Of a DNA stretch of 64,000 nucleotides, positions 8,604-16,969 are shown in pieces. Every line of letters starts with the position of its first letter. Position 1 is the first letter of the stretch. The notes under the pieces are model-generated. The model saw nothing but the letters and a program-made list of their open reading frames with translations, had not been told where the DNA came from and did not search any database. The stretch comes from Bacillota bacterium (lineage in GTDB: Bacteria > Bacillota > Clostridia > Christensenellales > SZUA-584), in contig JAEYPO010000034.1 of the NCBI GenBank assembly GCA_023410595.1, forward strand, positions 62,001 through 126,000. Reading direction: 5' to 3'. The position numbers were made by a program, and so were the translations under genes.

Positions 8604-8933
8604 GTACGAACGCTCCTTTTTCTTTGCGAATCTGATTTTACCATGGTTTCAAAGTAAATACAACTTATTATATTTATCTGCTTTCTATGTATCTTTCAAC
8701 ATATTATCGCCATTATACTGTATTTATAAACACAGCCAGTCTGTGGATTCAAGTGATAATGCCACGGCTTAAGCGCAGCTGCGTTTACTGTAAAAACGTG
8801 GCAATTACCGATAAACTCATACCACTCGATTTTTCAGGTAACAAATATAAAAAAGAGCCGGAACAACGCCACCAGCTCTTCTTATTAATACCTTACTTAT
8901 TTTAATATATAAAGTTATGATGTGTCAACTGTT
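8604..8933. other. Intergenic region upstream of the lamin-tail gene
   Basis: This 330-base AT-rich stretch holds the terminator of the zinc-ribbon gene at its right end (8845-8880) and several AT-rich boxes on the minus strand, but no well-spaced -35/-10 pair for the lamin-tail operon. No coding frame is convincing. Confidence 0.5.
8845..8880 (-). terminator. Terminator of the zinc-ribbon gene
   Basis: Read on the minus strand, AAGAGCTGG and CCGGCTCTT (9 pairs, one G-U) enclose a 10-base loop and are followed by TTTTTTATA. It lies 54 bases after the stop at 8934. Confidence 0.8.
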
Positions 8934-9488
8934 TTACTCCAGACCGAATTGGGATAGATCAAAATCTGAAAAATCTATATCGGAAAGATCCATTTGCTTG
9001 ACATACTCTCGGGTATACTGAGTACCCTCTATATTAAGTACGCCGCCCTCAATATACATATCGGAAGACGTACCGAAGATATCAATAGTGCCCGAGCCTG
9101 TTTTTTCATCGTATATATATTCCGCTGAAAATGTCTGTCCCATTGCCTTCATGTCCACCGTTCCGTTCGCTTTAAAATCAAGCTCTCCCGTAAGGCCGGC
9201 TTTATCATACCATTTTCCCGCTATTCCGCTGACAGCGTTCCCGCCCGAGAGCAGTATGACGAGCGTAACTATGCCCGCGATAAGAACAACTCCGCCGATT
9301 ATGAGTCCTATAATCAGCCCCTTTTTACTCTTTGAAGGCGTGTAACCCGCATAAGCATTCTGCTGCCCTCCATACATGGCAGGCTGAGGCTGCGCGTACT
9401 GCGCCTGAGTCGTATTAAGGCTGTTGCCGCAACTTACGCAGAACGCCGCTCCCTCGGAATTCTGCGCGCCGCACTTTGTACAAAACAT
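8934..9488 (-). CDS. Zinc-ribbon membrane protein with C-terminal beta domain
   Basis: A 184-residue protein with three parts. An N-terminal zinc ribbon (CTKCGAQN...CVSCG, residues 3-21) is followed by a Gln/Ala/Tyr-rich linker, one membrane helix (about 58-80, LIIGLIIGGVVLIAGIVTLVILL), and a small beta-rich domain starting GKWYDKAGLTGELDFKANGTV that resembles DUF5640. The ribbon is probably cytoplasmic and the beta domain outside. The next gene upstream encodes a shorter paralogue with the same plan. The ATG has GGAG. The function is unknown. Confidence 0.75.
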   Translation of the reverse strand: MFCTKCGAQNSEGAAFCVSCGNSLNTTQAQYAQPQPAMYGGQQNAYAGYTPSKSKKGLIIGLIIGGVVLIAGIVTLVILLSGGNAVSGIAGKWYDKAGLTGELDFKANGTVDMKAMGQTFSAEYIYDEKTGSGTIDIFGTSSDMYIEGGVLNIEGTQYTREYVKQMDLSDIDFSDFDLSQFGLE

Positions 9489-9553
9489 AACAAGCCACTC
9501 CTTTAATATATTTGCGGAAAATTAAGTAATACCCCGCGCTATGCGAATCAGTA

Positions 9554-9982
9554 TTATTGCTTCGTGTACGTTATGCTATTCATGTTAAGAGTAGCCCCGT
9601 CGCATGTGAATTCATGCACTTTTTCAATGCCGGCAAGCTTTATGCTCCCCTCGCCCGTAGCGCCGTTATACGAATAGCTGCCGTTATGTAATTCGCTGGA
9701 CGCTGTCCACTGTACATTGCCGCCGGGTTTAAACTCAACTGTGCCGCCTATGCCCGCCTGGTCGCGCCAGGAGCCTTTTAGCTGTTCGGGAAGCATTCCG
9801 CCGAGGCCGATTATTAAAAAGGCTGCTATAATTACCACTAACACGGCGCACCCTATAATCAGCATCTTTTTATCGCCTCTTTTTTTGCTGCCGGGCGATT
9901 TGCCGGGTGCCAGCGCTATGCCGCAGTCATCGCAGACTTTTTTGTTTTTCTTATAGTCCTTTCCGCACTTCTTACAATACAT
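9554..9982 (-). CDS. Zinc-ribbon membrane protein, shorter paralogue
   Basis: A 142-residue protein built like its downstream neighbour: zinc ribbon CKKCGKDY...CDDCG (residues 3-20), a basic linker, a membrane helix (about 40-62, MLIIGCAVLVVIIAAFLIIGL) and a beta-rich domain starting GSWRDQAGIGGTVEFKPGGNV. The two C-terminal domains align at GxWxDxAGxxGxxxFKxxGxV, showing that they arose by duplication. The ATG has AGGAG. No enzyme motif is present and the function is unknown. Confidence 0.75.
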   Translation of the reverse strand: MYCKKCGKDYKKNKKVCDDCGIALAPGKSPGSKKRGDKKMLIIGCAVLVVIIAAFLIIGLGGMLPEQLKGSWRDQAGIGGTVEFKPGGNVQWTASSELHNGSYSYNGATGEGSIKLAGIEKVHEFTCDGATLNMNSITYTKQ

Positions 9983-10084
9983 ATAATTCTCCTAGTAAAA
10001 TATTGTGATTAATTTTAACATATCAATTATAATATTAATAGATACTTTCTTTCGTTTATATTTTCTTTTACCGCTCATTATTTG

Positions 10085-10113
10085 TTGCAAATCGCCTGCG
10101 CATGTGTTAAAAT
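10085..10113 (+). promoter_or_regulatory. Promoter of rpsT
   Basis: TTGCAA (10085-10090) and TAAAAT (10108-10113) are separated by exactly 17 bases. The -10 box lies 45 bases before the rpsT start codon. Confidence 0.65.
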
Positions 10114-10157
10114 ACGATTCGTTATTTGAAAACGAGAATTATTTCGGAGGTAGACAC

Positions 10158-10424
10158 TTGCCAAATATAAAATCTGCGGAAAGACGCGTACGTGTTGAAG
10201 CAAAAGCGAAGCTCAGAAACAGGGATATCAAATCGGAGCTAAAAACGACTGCAAAGAAGTTCAATGAAGCGGTGACGGCGAAGAATGCGGATACTGCTGC
10301 CGTTCTGTTTAAGGAATATACGGGAGCGCTTGACAAAGCCGCCCTTAAGGGAGCGATACACAAGAACAGCTGCGACCGCAAAAAAGCGCAGTGCTCCAAG
10401 GCTATAGCCTCTATCTCAGGCTGA
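10158..10424 (+). CDS. rpsT: 30S ribosomal protein S20
   Basis: An 88-residue protein, the usual length of S20, which binds 16S rRNA early in 30S assembly. The family start PNIKSAERRVR, the basic helices and the end KKAQCSKAIASISG are intact. The start is TTG at 10158 with a strong GGAGG 7 bases upstream; the longer open frame from 10005 has no family residues before this point. It faces holA and comEC, a gene order shared with Bacillus. A terminator follows at once. Confidence 0.95.
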   Translation: MPNIKSAERRVRVEAKAKLRNRDIKSELKTTAKKFNEAVTAKNADTAAVLFKEYTGALDKAALKGAIHKNSCDRKKAQCSKAIASISG

Positions 10425-10437
10425 AAACGAAATGTTT

Positions 10438-10470
10438 AAGCCTTTGGTCATTTGATCAAGGGCTTTTTTA
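10438..10470 (+). terminator. Terminator of rpsT
   Basis: A 12-pair stem AAGCCTTTGGTC / GATCAAGGGCTT (two G-U pairs) with the loop ATTT runs straight into TTTTTT, 14 bases after the stop. It also separates rpsT from the converging holA. Confidence 0.88.
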
Positions 10471-10502
10471 TCGTTATATTAACATTATTAATTTGCATAC
10501 GG

Positions 10503-11456
10503 TCACAGCTTATATATCGTCATAAGCGTTTTGTGCAGCGCTACCGAGGCGTCCGCTTCCCCGCTTTTTATGCCGTAGTCAAGGTCGGCAAGCCTTACAA
10601 GAGCGTCCCTTAAGTCCCCTTGAGTAAACCGCGCGGATTCCTTTTTCAGTATATCGACTACAAAGCCTTTTATGCCCGTCATTTCCGCTATCCTCGAAGC
10701 GGGATATTTTAAGTCTGCCATTGTCTTTACCTTATACATGTCCCTTATCTTACGCGCTATAAGCCCAATAAGGCCTTCCGGGCGCTCGGTCCGCAATATA
10801 TCTTCCAGCAGTTTTTTTGCCTTATCAGTCTGTCTGCCTGCAAGGAGCCCGTGTATCTCAAACACGTTGTATTCCAGCGACTTTGCCGCGCATTCTTCAA
10901 CGTGCTTCGCCGTAATTTCGTCGTAGCCGCAGTATGCCGCCAGCTTTGCCGTTTCGTTATCAAGCGCGAAGTAGTCGCACCCGACCGCCGCGATAAGTAA
11001 GGATGCAGCCTTTGTCGACACAGAAGCGCCGTATTCGTGCGCCTTTTTTTGCACGAAGCCTACGCAATCAGCTATAGAGGGAGCGGCAAATTCCTTTACA
11101 GTACCCTGTTTGCTTATATATGTATAGAGCGCGCGCCGTTTATCCAAAGCATCTTCAGTGCACAATACTATTACGGTGGTGTCCGGTATCTTCTTCAGCG
11201 CTTCGGCTATTTTTCTTGAGTCGTCCGCGCTGCCTTTCGTGCCCAAAGCCGTACAGCCAAACGCTGCTATAAACCTTACATCCGACATGAACGGCACAGA
11301 GAAGCACGCCTCAATAAGCTCGTCGGTTTTAGGCATCGTCTTATATTCCGTTACATTCATTTCTGGGTACTGTATGCTAAGCGAGCCTTTTAGGTTATTA
11401 ACGCTCTCCCTCACCATATAGCTTTCACCCGCAAATATGTATGTGTTCTTACTCAT
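10503..11456 (-). CDS. holA: DNA polymerase III delta subunit
   Basis: A 317-residue clamp-loader subunit that opens the sliding clamp. The family layout is visible: an N-terminal AAA+-like fold without a working Walker A (YIFAGESYMVRESVNNLK), a middle lid, and a C-terminal helical domain ending LADLDYGIKSGEADASVALHKTLM, where the motif DxxxKxG is typical of HolA. It begins one base after the comEC stop, with GGCGGG as a modest ribosome site. It is last in the ECF-MBL-comEC-holA run and converges on rpsT. Confidence 0.92.
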   Translation of the reverse strand: MSKNTYIFAGESYMVRESVNNLKGSLSIQYPEMNVTEYKTMPKTDELIEACFSVPFMSDVRFIAAFGCTALGTKGSADDSRKIAEALKKIPDTTVIVLCTEDALDKRRALYTYISKQGTVKEFAAPSIADCVGFVQKKAHEYGASVSTKAASLLIAAVGCDYFALDNETAKLAAYCGYDEITAKHVEECAAKSLEYNVFEIHGLLAGRQTDKAKKLLEDILRTERPEGLIGLIARKIRDMYKVKTMADLKYPASRIAEMTGIKGFVVDILKKESARFTQGDLRDALVRLADLDYGIKSGEADASVALHKTLMTIYKL

Positions 11457-11457
11457 A

Positions 11458-13767
11458 TTACCCGCCGTATGTACTGACTTTTATATCGTCGCTTATGTAG
11501 AATTCCACCGCAGCGTCGTCCATTGTCGAATAAACCCTGCCCGAGTAATCGGACAGATTATCTGCGGCCAGTTCGTCCGGCTGACCGTACCTGTTTTTTC
11601 CGACGCAGATAACGCTGTACCGGGGCCGTATCACGGAAAGCGGCAGCCTGAATGACGATAGCCGCGAGCCGTGGTGCGCGGCTTTGTATACGTCTATACG
11701 TGGCAGGCAGGCAAAATTCTCCGTCTCCGCCGTGCCCGGTATGTCGCCCGCAAACAGCAGCCGCCTGTCGTTATACTCAACTAGCAGCACAAGCGACTCT
11801 GAGTTTTTATCCTCCGCCTCCGTGTCCTTATATGGATATAATACCAGAGCGGACGTGTATTCGTCCAGCCAAACAGTGTCCCCCGCGCTGAGCGCAACGA
11901 CCTCCGCGTCCGGCATCGCGGCTTTCACATTGTCCTCCTCCTGCCACGAGCAATATGCCTTTTTCAGCAGCCCCGCTTCATATAGCGCTTTTATGCCGCT
12001 GAAATGGTCATCATCCGTGTGAGAGATAAAAGCGGCTTCGGGCGTATATCCGTTTCGTATGGTAAAGTTTACTATCTCTTTCGCGCTCGCCTCCCTCCCG
12101 CCGTCTATAAAATACTCTCCGCTCTGCCGGGTTTTAATAAACGCCGCGTCCCCCTGTCCGGTATCAAGAAATACAACGTACATGCCGTTAAAACCCGACA
12201 GCACGGCGTAAGCGGCGGCTGCGGCGACGATGACCGCGCAAAACACGGCCTTCAGTCTTATCGCAGACAGCGTATATGTTGAGCATATATACATCAACAC
12301 AAAGCACGCGATAACCATGAGCGTCGAAGGAGAAGGCGTATCTACCGCCACAAACGGGATCTGCGCGACAAGCCTTATTATATAAAGCATAGCCTTTATA
12401 ACGAAAGAAGCCGGAAACGCGGCAAACGCGGCTGCGCTTCCCAGCATCACTCCGAAGAGCGCGGCGATGAACACGAGCACCGTCGCGGCGGAAGCGAGTG
12501 GTATGATAACGAGATTGACGAGAATGCTAAGTGTAGAGAGCCTGCTAAAAGACGCCGCCAGCACCGGCATAGTCCCGGCCGTAGCGCCCGCCGAAGCCGC
12601 GAGCGCATTGCCTGTGCGCTTAAAGCGCTTTTTAAACACCTTGTCCCAAAAGCGCCGCGCCTGATTGCCTATTGTCAGCATGCCGAACACAGCCGCGAAC
12701 GAAAGCTGGAAGCCCGCGGTAAAAAGGTCAAGCGGCCTTATCAGCAGCGATATTATAAACGCCAGCGACAGATAATTCAGCGTATCGTTCTGCCTTCCGT
12801 AATGCGTGCCCAAAAGCACGGCGCACGACATAACAGCCGCGCGCACTATGGAGGGCGTAAAGCCGGTAAGGCAGGTATATACCGCCACAAAAGCGAGCGC
12901 TATTACCAGCCTTGCCGTACGGCCCGCCCGAAGCAGCTTCAGCACGAAGTATACAAAGCCTATCAGTATGGCCGCGTTAAGCCCCGAGACGGCGAGCACG
13001 TGCGCCATGCCCGTGTCCTTGAAAGCCGTGTACGTCTCCTCGTCTATGCCCTGCGTGTCTCCCAGCAACATGGCTTTTGCCACCGGCGCGGTCTCCATAT
13101 CGAATATGCCGTCAATAACTCTTCCAAGATATTCTCTCGACCCTGTAAAAAACGTCGAGGCGTCCGTAAGCCTCCCCACAATTTTTGCGCTGTCGGCATA
13201 CGCCTTGCTGGCTATGCCCTGCGACTTGAGATACAGCCTTTCGTCAAAACCACCCGGATTGCGCACGCCTTTAGGCGTTTCTATTTCTGCGACAGCCTCA
13301 ATAACGTCGCCGCAGCGCACCTCCCCGCTTGACAGATACAGCTTTATGTTGCCGTAAGACCGCCCTTCAACTGACGCGTTATCTATAAGGCATACGGTGC
13401 TTCCGTATTCGTTTACATACGGCGAGTTGTATACCCTTCCCTTTATATTAAGGCTCTCCCCCGTTTCCGCATAGCTTGCGCTTAATGCCGAGGCTGATAA
13501 AAACGCGGCCAGAAAAAACGCGGCCGCACACACAAGCGGCAAAACAGTTTTGTATCCGGCACGTTTATACAAGCCTTTCTTTGCAATCACTTCAAAAAGA
13601 ACAGCTGCGGCTGATATTACCGAGGCTAAGATTATATAGGCCGCCTTTAAATCAGCATATCTTCCCAGCGTTATGCCTGAAGCAAAAAAGACCGCCGCTG
13701 TGAAAAGCGGCCGTCTTTTAAGTCTGTCATATAAGCCATAAAGTTTTGCGGTTACCGCAATACCCAT
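11458..13767 (-). CDS. comEC: ComEC/Rec2 family DNA uptake channel protein
   Basis: A 769-residue inner-membrane protein for passage of single-stranded DNA during natural transformation. It shows an N-terminal DUF4131-type region (OB-fold, about residues 95-190), the Competence domain with about ten membrane segments (about 225-500, with HVLAVSGLNAAILIGF and PSIVRAAVMSCAVLLG), and a C-terminal metallo-beta-lactamase domain (GQGDAAFIKT, SHTDDDHFSGI, AAHHGS). Length and domains are complete, so it is probably functional, although other com genes are not in the window. The start codon touches the end of the upstream MBL gene. Confidence 0.94.
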   Translation of the reverse strand: MGIAVTAKLYGLYDRLKRRPLFTAAVFFASGITLGRYADLKAAYIILASVISAAAVLFEVIAKKGLYKRAGYKTVLPLVCAAAFFLAAFLSASALSASYAETGESLNIKGRVYNSPYVNEYGSTVCLIDNASVEGRSYGNIKLYLSSGEVRCGDVIEAVAEIETPKGVRNPGGFDERLYLKSQGIASKAYADSAKIVGRLTDASTFFTGSREYLGRVIDGIFDMETAPVAKAMLLGDTQGIDEETYTAFKDTGMAHVLAVSGLNAAILIGFVYFVLKLLRAGRTARLVIALAFVAVYTCLTGFTPSIVRAAVMSCAVLLGTHYGRQNDTLNYLSLAFIISLLIRPLDLFTAGFQLSFAAVFGMLTIGNQARRFWDKVFKKRFKRTGNALAASAGATAGTMPVLAASFSRLSTLSILVNLVIIPLASAATVLVFIAALFGVMLGSAAAFAAFPASFVIKAMLYIIRLVAQIPFVAVDTPSPSTLMVIACFVLMYICSTYTLSAIRLKAVFCAVIVAAAAAYAVLSGFNGMYVVFLDTGQGDAAFIKTRQSGEYFIDGGREASAKEIVNFTIRNGYTPEAAFISHTDDDHFSGIKALYEAGLLKKAYCSWQEEDNVKAAMPDAEVVALSAGDTVWLDEYTSALVLYPYKDTEAEDKNSESLVLLVEYNDRRLLFAGDIPGTAETENFACLPRIDVYKAAHHGSRLSSFRLPLSVIRPRYSVICVGKNRYGQPDELAADNLSDYSGRVYSTMDDAAVEFYISDDIKVSTYGG

Positions 13768-14502
13768 TCAGACCTCGTAAGATACAAGTTCCTCAATGAT
13801 ACTCGCCCCGGGGTAGTATTCAGCCGCTTCTTTAACGAGCTCGTTTTCATCGTATTCGGGGAACACGTGCGTTAAAAGAAGCTTCTTAGCACCCGCCGCT
13901 TTGCCTATTTCCGCCGCCTCGGCTGCCGTCACATGCACGGCATTCTCCGGTTTGTCAGCCGACAGGAAAGCGGCCTCTATCAAGAAGAGATCGGCGCCTC
14001 TGGCAAAGCCCGCAAGCCGTTCGCTGCGGCCCGTATCTCCGGAGTATACGAATTTCCTGCCTTCGGCGCAAAACGATACAGCAAAGCTCTTTACCGCGTG
14101 AGGCATAAGAGCGAAGCTTACGTCCATGCCGCATATGCTGGCCGAGCCGCCGTCATTAATATAGTGCGCTTCGATGTTTTTATTGGAGGCGATCAGCTCC
14201 GCTTCCGCTTCCGGTTCGGCGGGCATATATACCGGTACGGGCTTTGTAAGTCTGCCCAGCCTTTTAGCGGCGTCGAGTGCGTACCTTAACGTAAGCATGT
14301 CGCCCATGTGGTCGGCGTGCAGGTGGGAAAGCACGACAGCGTCTATTTCCTGCGCCTTGATTACAGAAAACACCCTCGTAAGCGAGCCGCAGCCCAGGTC
14401 TATTATAACGTGCCGTCCGCGGTATGTAAGCATATAACTCGAACACGCGCAGTTTGCCTTGGGGTACGGCCCGTATTTTCCGAAGCAGGTAAGAGTGATC
14501 AT
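13768..14502 (-). CDS. MBL-fold metallo-hydrolase
   Basis: A 244-residue metallo-beta-lactamase-fold hydrolase. The metal motif HLHADHMGD (about residues 58-66), YSGDTG (about 147) and the late histidine in LLLTHVFPEYD are present. The overall form resembles RNase Z-like and ribonuclease/phosphodiesterase members, but the substrate is not evident. The ATG at 14502 overlaps the stop of the ECF gene by 4 bases (ATGA), so translation is coupled. The open frame continues upstream to 14856 only as a shadow of that gene. comEC follows directly. Confidence 0.88.
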   Translation of the reverse strand: MITLTCFGKYGPYPKANCACSSYMLTYRGRHVIIDLGCGSLTRVFSVIKAQEIDAVVLSHLHADHMGDMLTLRYALDAAKRLGRLTKPVPVYMPAEPEAEAELIASNKNIEAHYINDGGSASICGMDVSFALMPHAVKSFAVSFCAEGRKFVYSGDTGRSERLAGFARGADLFLIEAAFLSADKPENAVHVTAAEAAEIGKAAGAKKLLLTHVFPEYDENELVKEAAEYYPGASIIEELVSYEV

Positions 14503-14993
14503 ATCGCGCTTTTTATCCTCTTTACAGGATAATACAGCACTGCCGCCGCCGCAACGCCCGCGACCCACTGTATAAGGTTCTGTACGAGGCCGCCGTAAGC
14601 TCTTCCCCATCCGCCAAGCAGCACCTCGTATAACGCATAGCCCAGGAACATTATTGCGCCCGCTATTATGCAGGTTATAAGGAATCTTGAGAATCCCGCC
14701 TTTTTCATCATTACCGCGCAAAGAAATCCCATCAGGCCTTTTATTATTATCGTAGCCGGTATGTATTCGGCGGCTCCGAGTATAAGGTCGGCAAACAGGC
14801 TCCCGACAGCGGCGGTTCCCGCAGCCCACGGCGCGCTGATAAGCAGCCCCGCGCAATAAATTATAGCATCGCCAAGATGCATATAAGCGCTGGTCGTTGT
14901 CAGCCTAAAGCTTAGGAACGCTGTGAAAACGAATATGAGTGCGGCAAGTATGCTGGAGATAGCAAGGGACCTTGTGTGGTCTTTATTCTGCAT
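14499..14993 (-). CDS. ECF transporter S component
   Basis: A 164-residue membrane protein with five or six hydrophobic helices, the form of substrate-binding S components of energy-coupling factor vitamin transporters. Features include TTTSAYMHLGDAIIYCAGLL, GSLFADLILG and the late basic end YYPVKRIKSAI. The sequence points to the PF07155-like family, whose members take up riboflavin, queuosine precursors or pyrimidine units; the ligand is not determined here. The shared EcfA/EcfT module is not in the window. First in the run leading to comEC and holA. Confidence 0.82.
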   Translation of the reverse strand: MQNKDHTRSLAISSILAALIFVFTAFLSFRLTTTSAYMHLGDAIIYCAGLLISAPWAAGTAAVGSLFADLILGAAEYIPATIIIKGLMGFLCAVMMKKAGFSRFLITCIIAGAIMFLGYALYEVLLGGWGRAYGGLVQNLIQWVAGVAAAAVLYYPVKRIKSAI

Positions 14994-15133
14994 ATTTTAT
15001 CCTCCCATTGTTTGCTATATTTTAATATAATTCAGCATCCGATGCAACGACTGATTTTTCTGAGTACAATCACGCCTAGGCCATACGCTCATATACTGTA
15101 CAGTGAGTATCATCTTTTTACGGGGGCTTTCAT

Positions 15134-16969
15134 ATGTGCGGTATCGTCGGTATCATTGACTTTGAAAACGACCTTCTTAATTGCAGCGGCATACTTTCCA
15201 ATATGATGGATAAGCTCTGCCACAGAGGCCCGGATTCCGCCGGTTCTTTTATAACGCATCAGGCGGCGCTCGGACACAGAAGGCTTGTTGTGGTAGACCC
15301 GGCAGGCGGCAGCCAGCCTATGACAAGAAGCGTGGGAACTAATACATACACGATAGTTTATAACGGCGAGCTTTATAACACTTTGGAAATTAGAAAGGAG
15401 CTGCATGACAAGGGGCATGTGTTCCTTACCCATTCGGATACCGAGGTGCTGCTCATGTCTTACATAGAATGGGGGCCTTCCTGCGTCGAAAAGTTCAACG
15501 GCATATTCGCTTTCGGCATATGGGACGAACGAAAGCAGCGTATATTCCTCGCAAGGGACAGGATGGGAGTAAAGCCCTTGTTTATAGCGCGCACAAAGCA
15601 CGCGCTGCTGTTCGCCTCCGAAATAAAAGCGATACTCTCGCATCCTGATATCAAGCCCGTTATCAATGACAACGGCTTGCTCGAGCTGTTTGCGCTTGCT
15701 CCCGCCCGAACGCCAGGCAAGACGCTGTTTTCGGGCATAGAGGAACTAAAGCCCGGAGAATGCATGACATATTCACCGCTCGGAACGTACATCCACCGCT
15801 ATTGGCAGTTTAAAAGCGAAGAACATAAAGACGATGTTTTCGCTACCGTCGAAAAGCTGCTTTATTATATAGAAGACTCCACGATACGTCAGCTCGTGTC
15901 CGACGTACCCGTCTGTACCTTTCTTTCCGGCGGCCTCGATTCAAGCACGCTCTCCGTAATAGCGGCAAAACATATGGCCAAGAAGGGCAACACGCTCGAT
16001 ACATTCTCCATTGATTACACCGACAACGACAAATACTTTACGCGCAGCGTGTTTCAGCCCAGCCCTGATAAGGAATATATAGATATCGTAAGCAGGTATA
16101 TAGGCAGCAGTCATACGCCTTATATTGCGACCACCGAGGAATTGGTGGCGTCGCTTAAAGACGCTGTAGTCGCCCGCGACCTTCCCGGCATGGCGGACGT
16201 GGATTCCAGCCTGCTGATGTTCTGCAGGGAAGTAAAAAAATTCGCTACCGTCGCAATTTCTGGCGAGTGCGCCGACGAGATATTCGGCGGCTACCCGTGG
16301 TTTTACCGTGACGATCTGTTAAACCTCGATATGTTTCCATGGGCGAATTCCCTCGCGCTGAGGCGCAACGTAATGTCGAGAAGCCTTTCAAGGCTTAACA
16401 TCGAAGACTACGCAAAGGCAAGGTATTTTGACACTGTGGAAGAAACCCCGCTGCTGGGCAATGAAAAGCCCAAGGAGCGCAGGCGCCGCCAGATGTTCTA
16501 TCTGAATATAAAATGGTTCATGGCCAACCTGCTCGACCGCAAAGACAGGATGAGCATGGCTAGCGGGCTGGAGGTAAGGGTTCCGTTCTGCGACCACAGG
16601 CTTGCGGAATACGTCTGGAACATACCGTGGGATATCAAAAACGCGGGAGGCATGGAAAAAGGCATATTAAGGCTGGCAGTTAAGGACCTCCTGCCCGAGA
16701 GCATATGTTCAAGGAAGAAGAGCCCTTATCCCAAAACGCACAACCCCGAATACACGAGGCTTGTCTCTATCGCGCTGAGAGATATACTGAGCGACAAAGC
16801 AGCGCCCGTAAACGCTCTTATAGACAAAGATTTCGTAGAAGAAATGCTCGATTCTTTGAGCATAGTGACGCCTTGGTTCGGCCAGCTGATGACCGGCCCG
16901 CAGCTCTTTGCGTTCCTTATACAGCTCAACATGTGGCTTAAGGAATACAACGTAAGCATCGCCGTTTAG
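15134..16969 (+). CDS. asnB: Asparagine synthase (glutamine-hydrolysing)
   Basis: A 611-residue AsnB-type enzyme. The N-terminal glutaminase domain starts MCGIVGI with the nucleophile Cys2, and has RGPDS and NGELYN. The C-terminal synthetase domain has the PP-loop SGGLDSS (about residues 269-275), SGECADEIFGGY and the late ER-VPFCDHRL region. It makes asparagine from aspartate with glutamine nitrogen and ATP. A single-gene unit: the gene before it runs the other way, and its TAG overlaps the opposite-strand stop of the GerMN gene, so there is no terminator space. GGGGG precedes the ATG. Confidence 0.95.
   Translation: MCGIVGIIDFENDLLNCSGILSNMMDKLCHRGPDSAGSFITHQAALGHRRLVVVDPAGGSQPMTRSVGTNTYTIVYNGELYNTLEIRKELHDKGHVFLTHSDTEVLLMSYIEWGPSCVEKFNGIFAFGIWDERKQRIFLARDRMGVKPLFIARTKHALLFASEIKAILSHPDIKPVINDNGLLELFALAPARTPGKTLFSGIEELKPGECMTYSPLGTYIHRYWQFKSEEHKDDVFATVEKLLYYIEDSTIRQLVSDVPVCTFLSGGLDSSTLSVIAAKHMAKKGNTLDTFSIDYTDNDKYFTRSVFQPSPDKEYIDIVSRYIGSSHTPYIATTEELVASLKDAVVARDLPGMADVDSSLLMFCREVKKFATVAISGECADEIFGGYPWFYRDDLLNLDMFPWANSLALRRNVMSRSLSRLNIEDYAKARYFDTVEETPLLGNEKPKERRRRQMFYLNIKWFMANLLDRKDRMSMASGLEVRVPFCDHRLAEYVWNIPWDIKNAGGMEKGILRLAVKDLLPESICSRKKSPYPKTHNPEYTRLVSIALRDILSDKAAPVNALIDKDFVEEMLDSLSIVTPWFGQLMTGPQLFAFLIQLNMWLKEYNVSIAV

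Noticed and set aside
14502..14856. N-terminal extension of the MBL hydrolase
   Set aside because: The residues are a shadow of the ECF gene; the ATGA overlap and family start place the true ATG at 14502.
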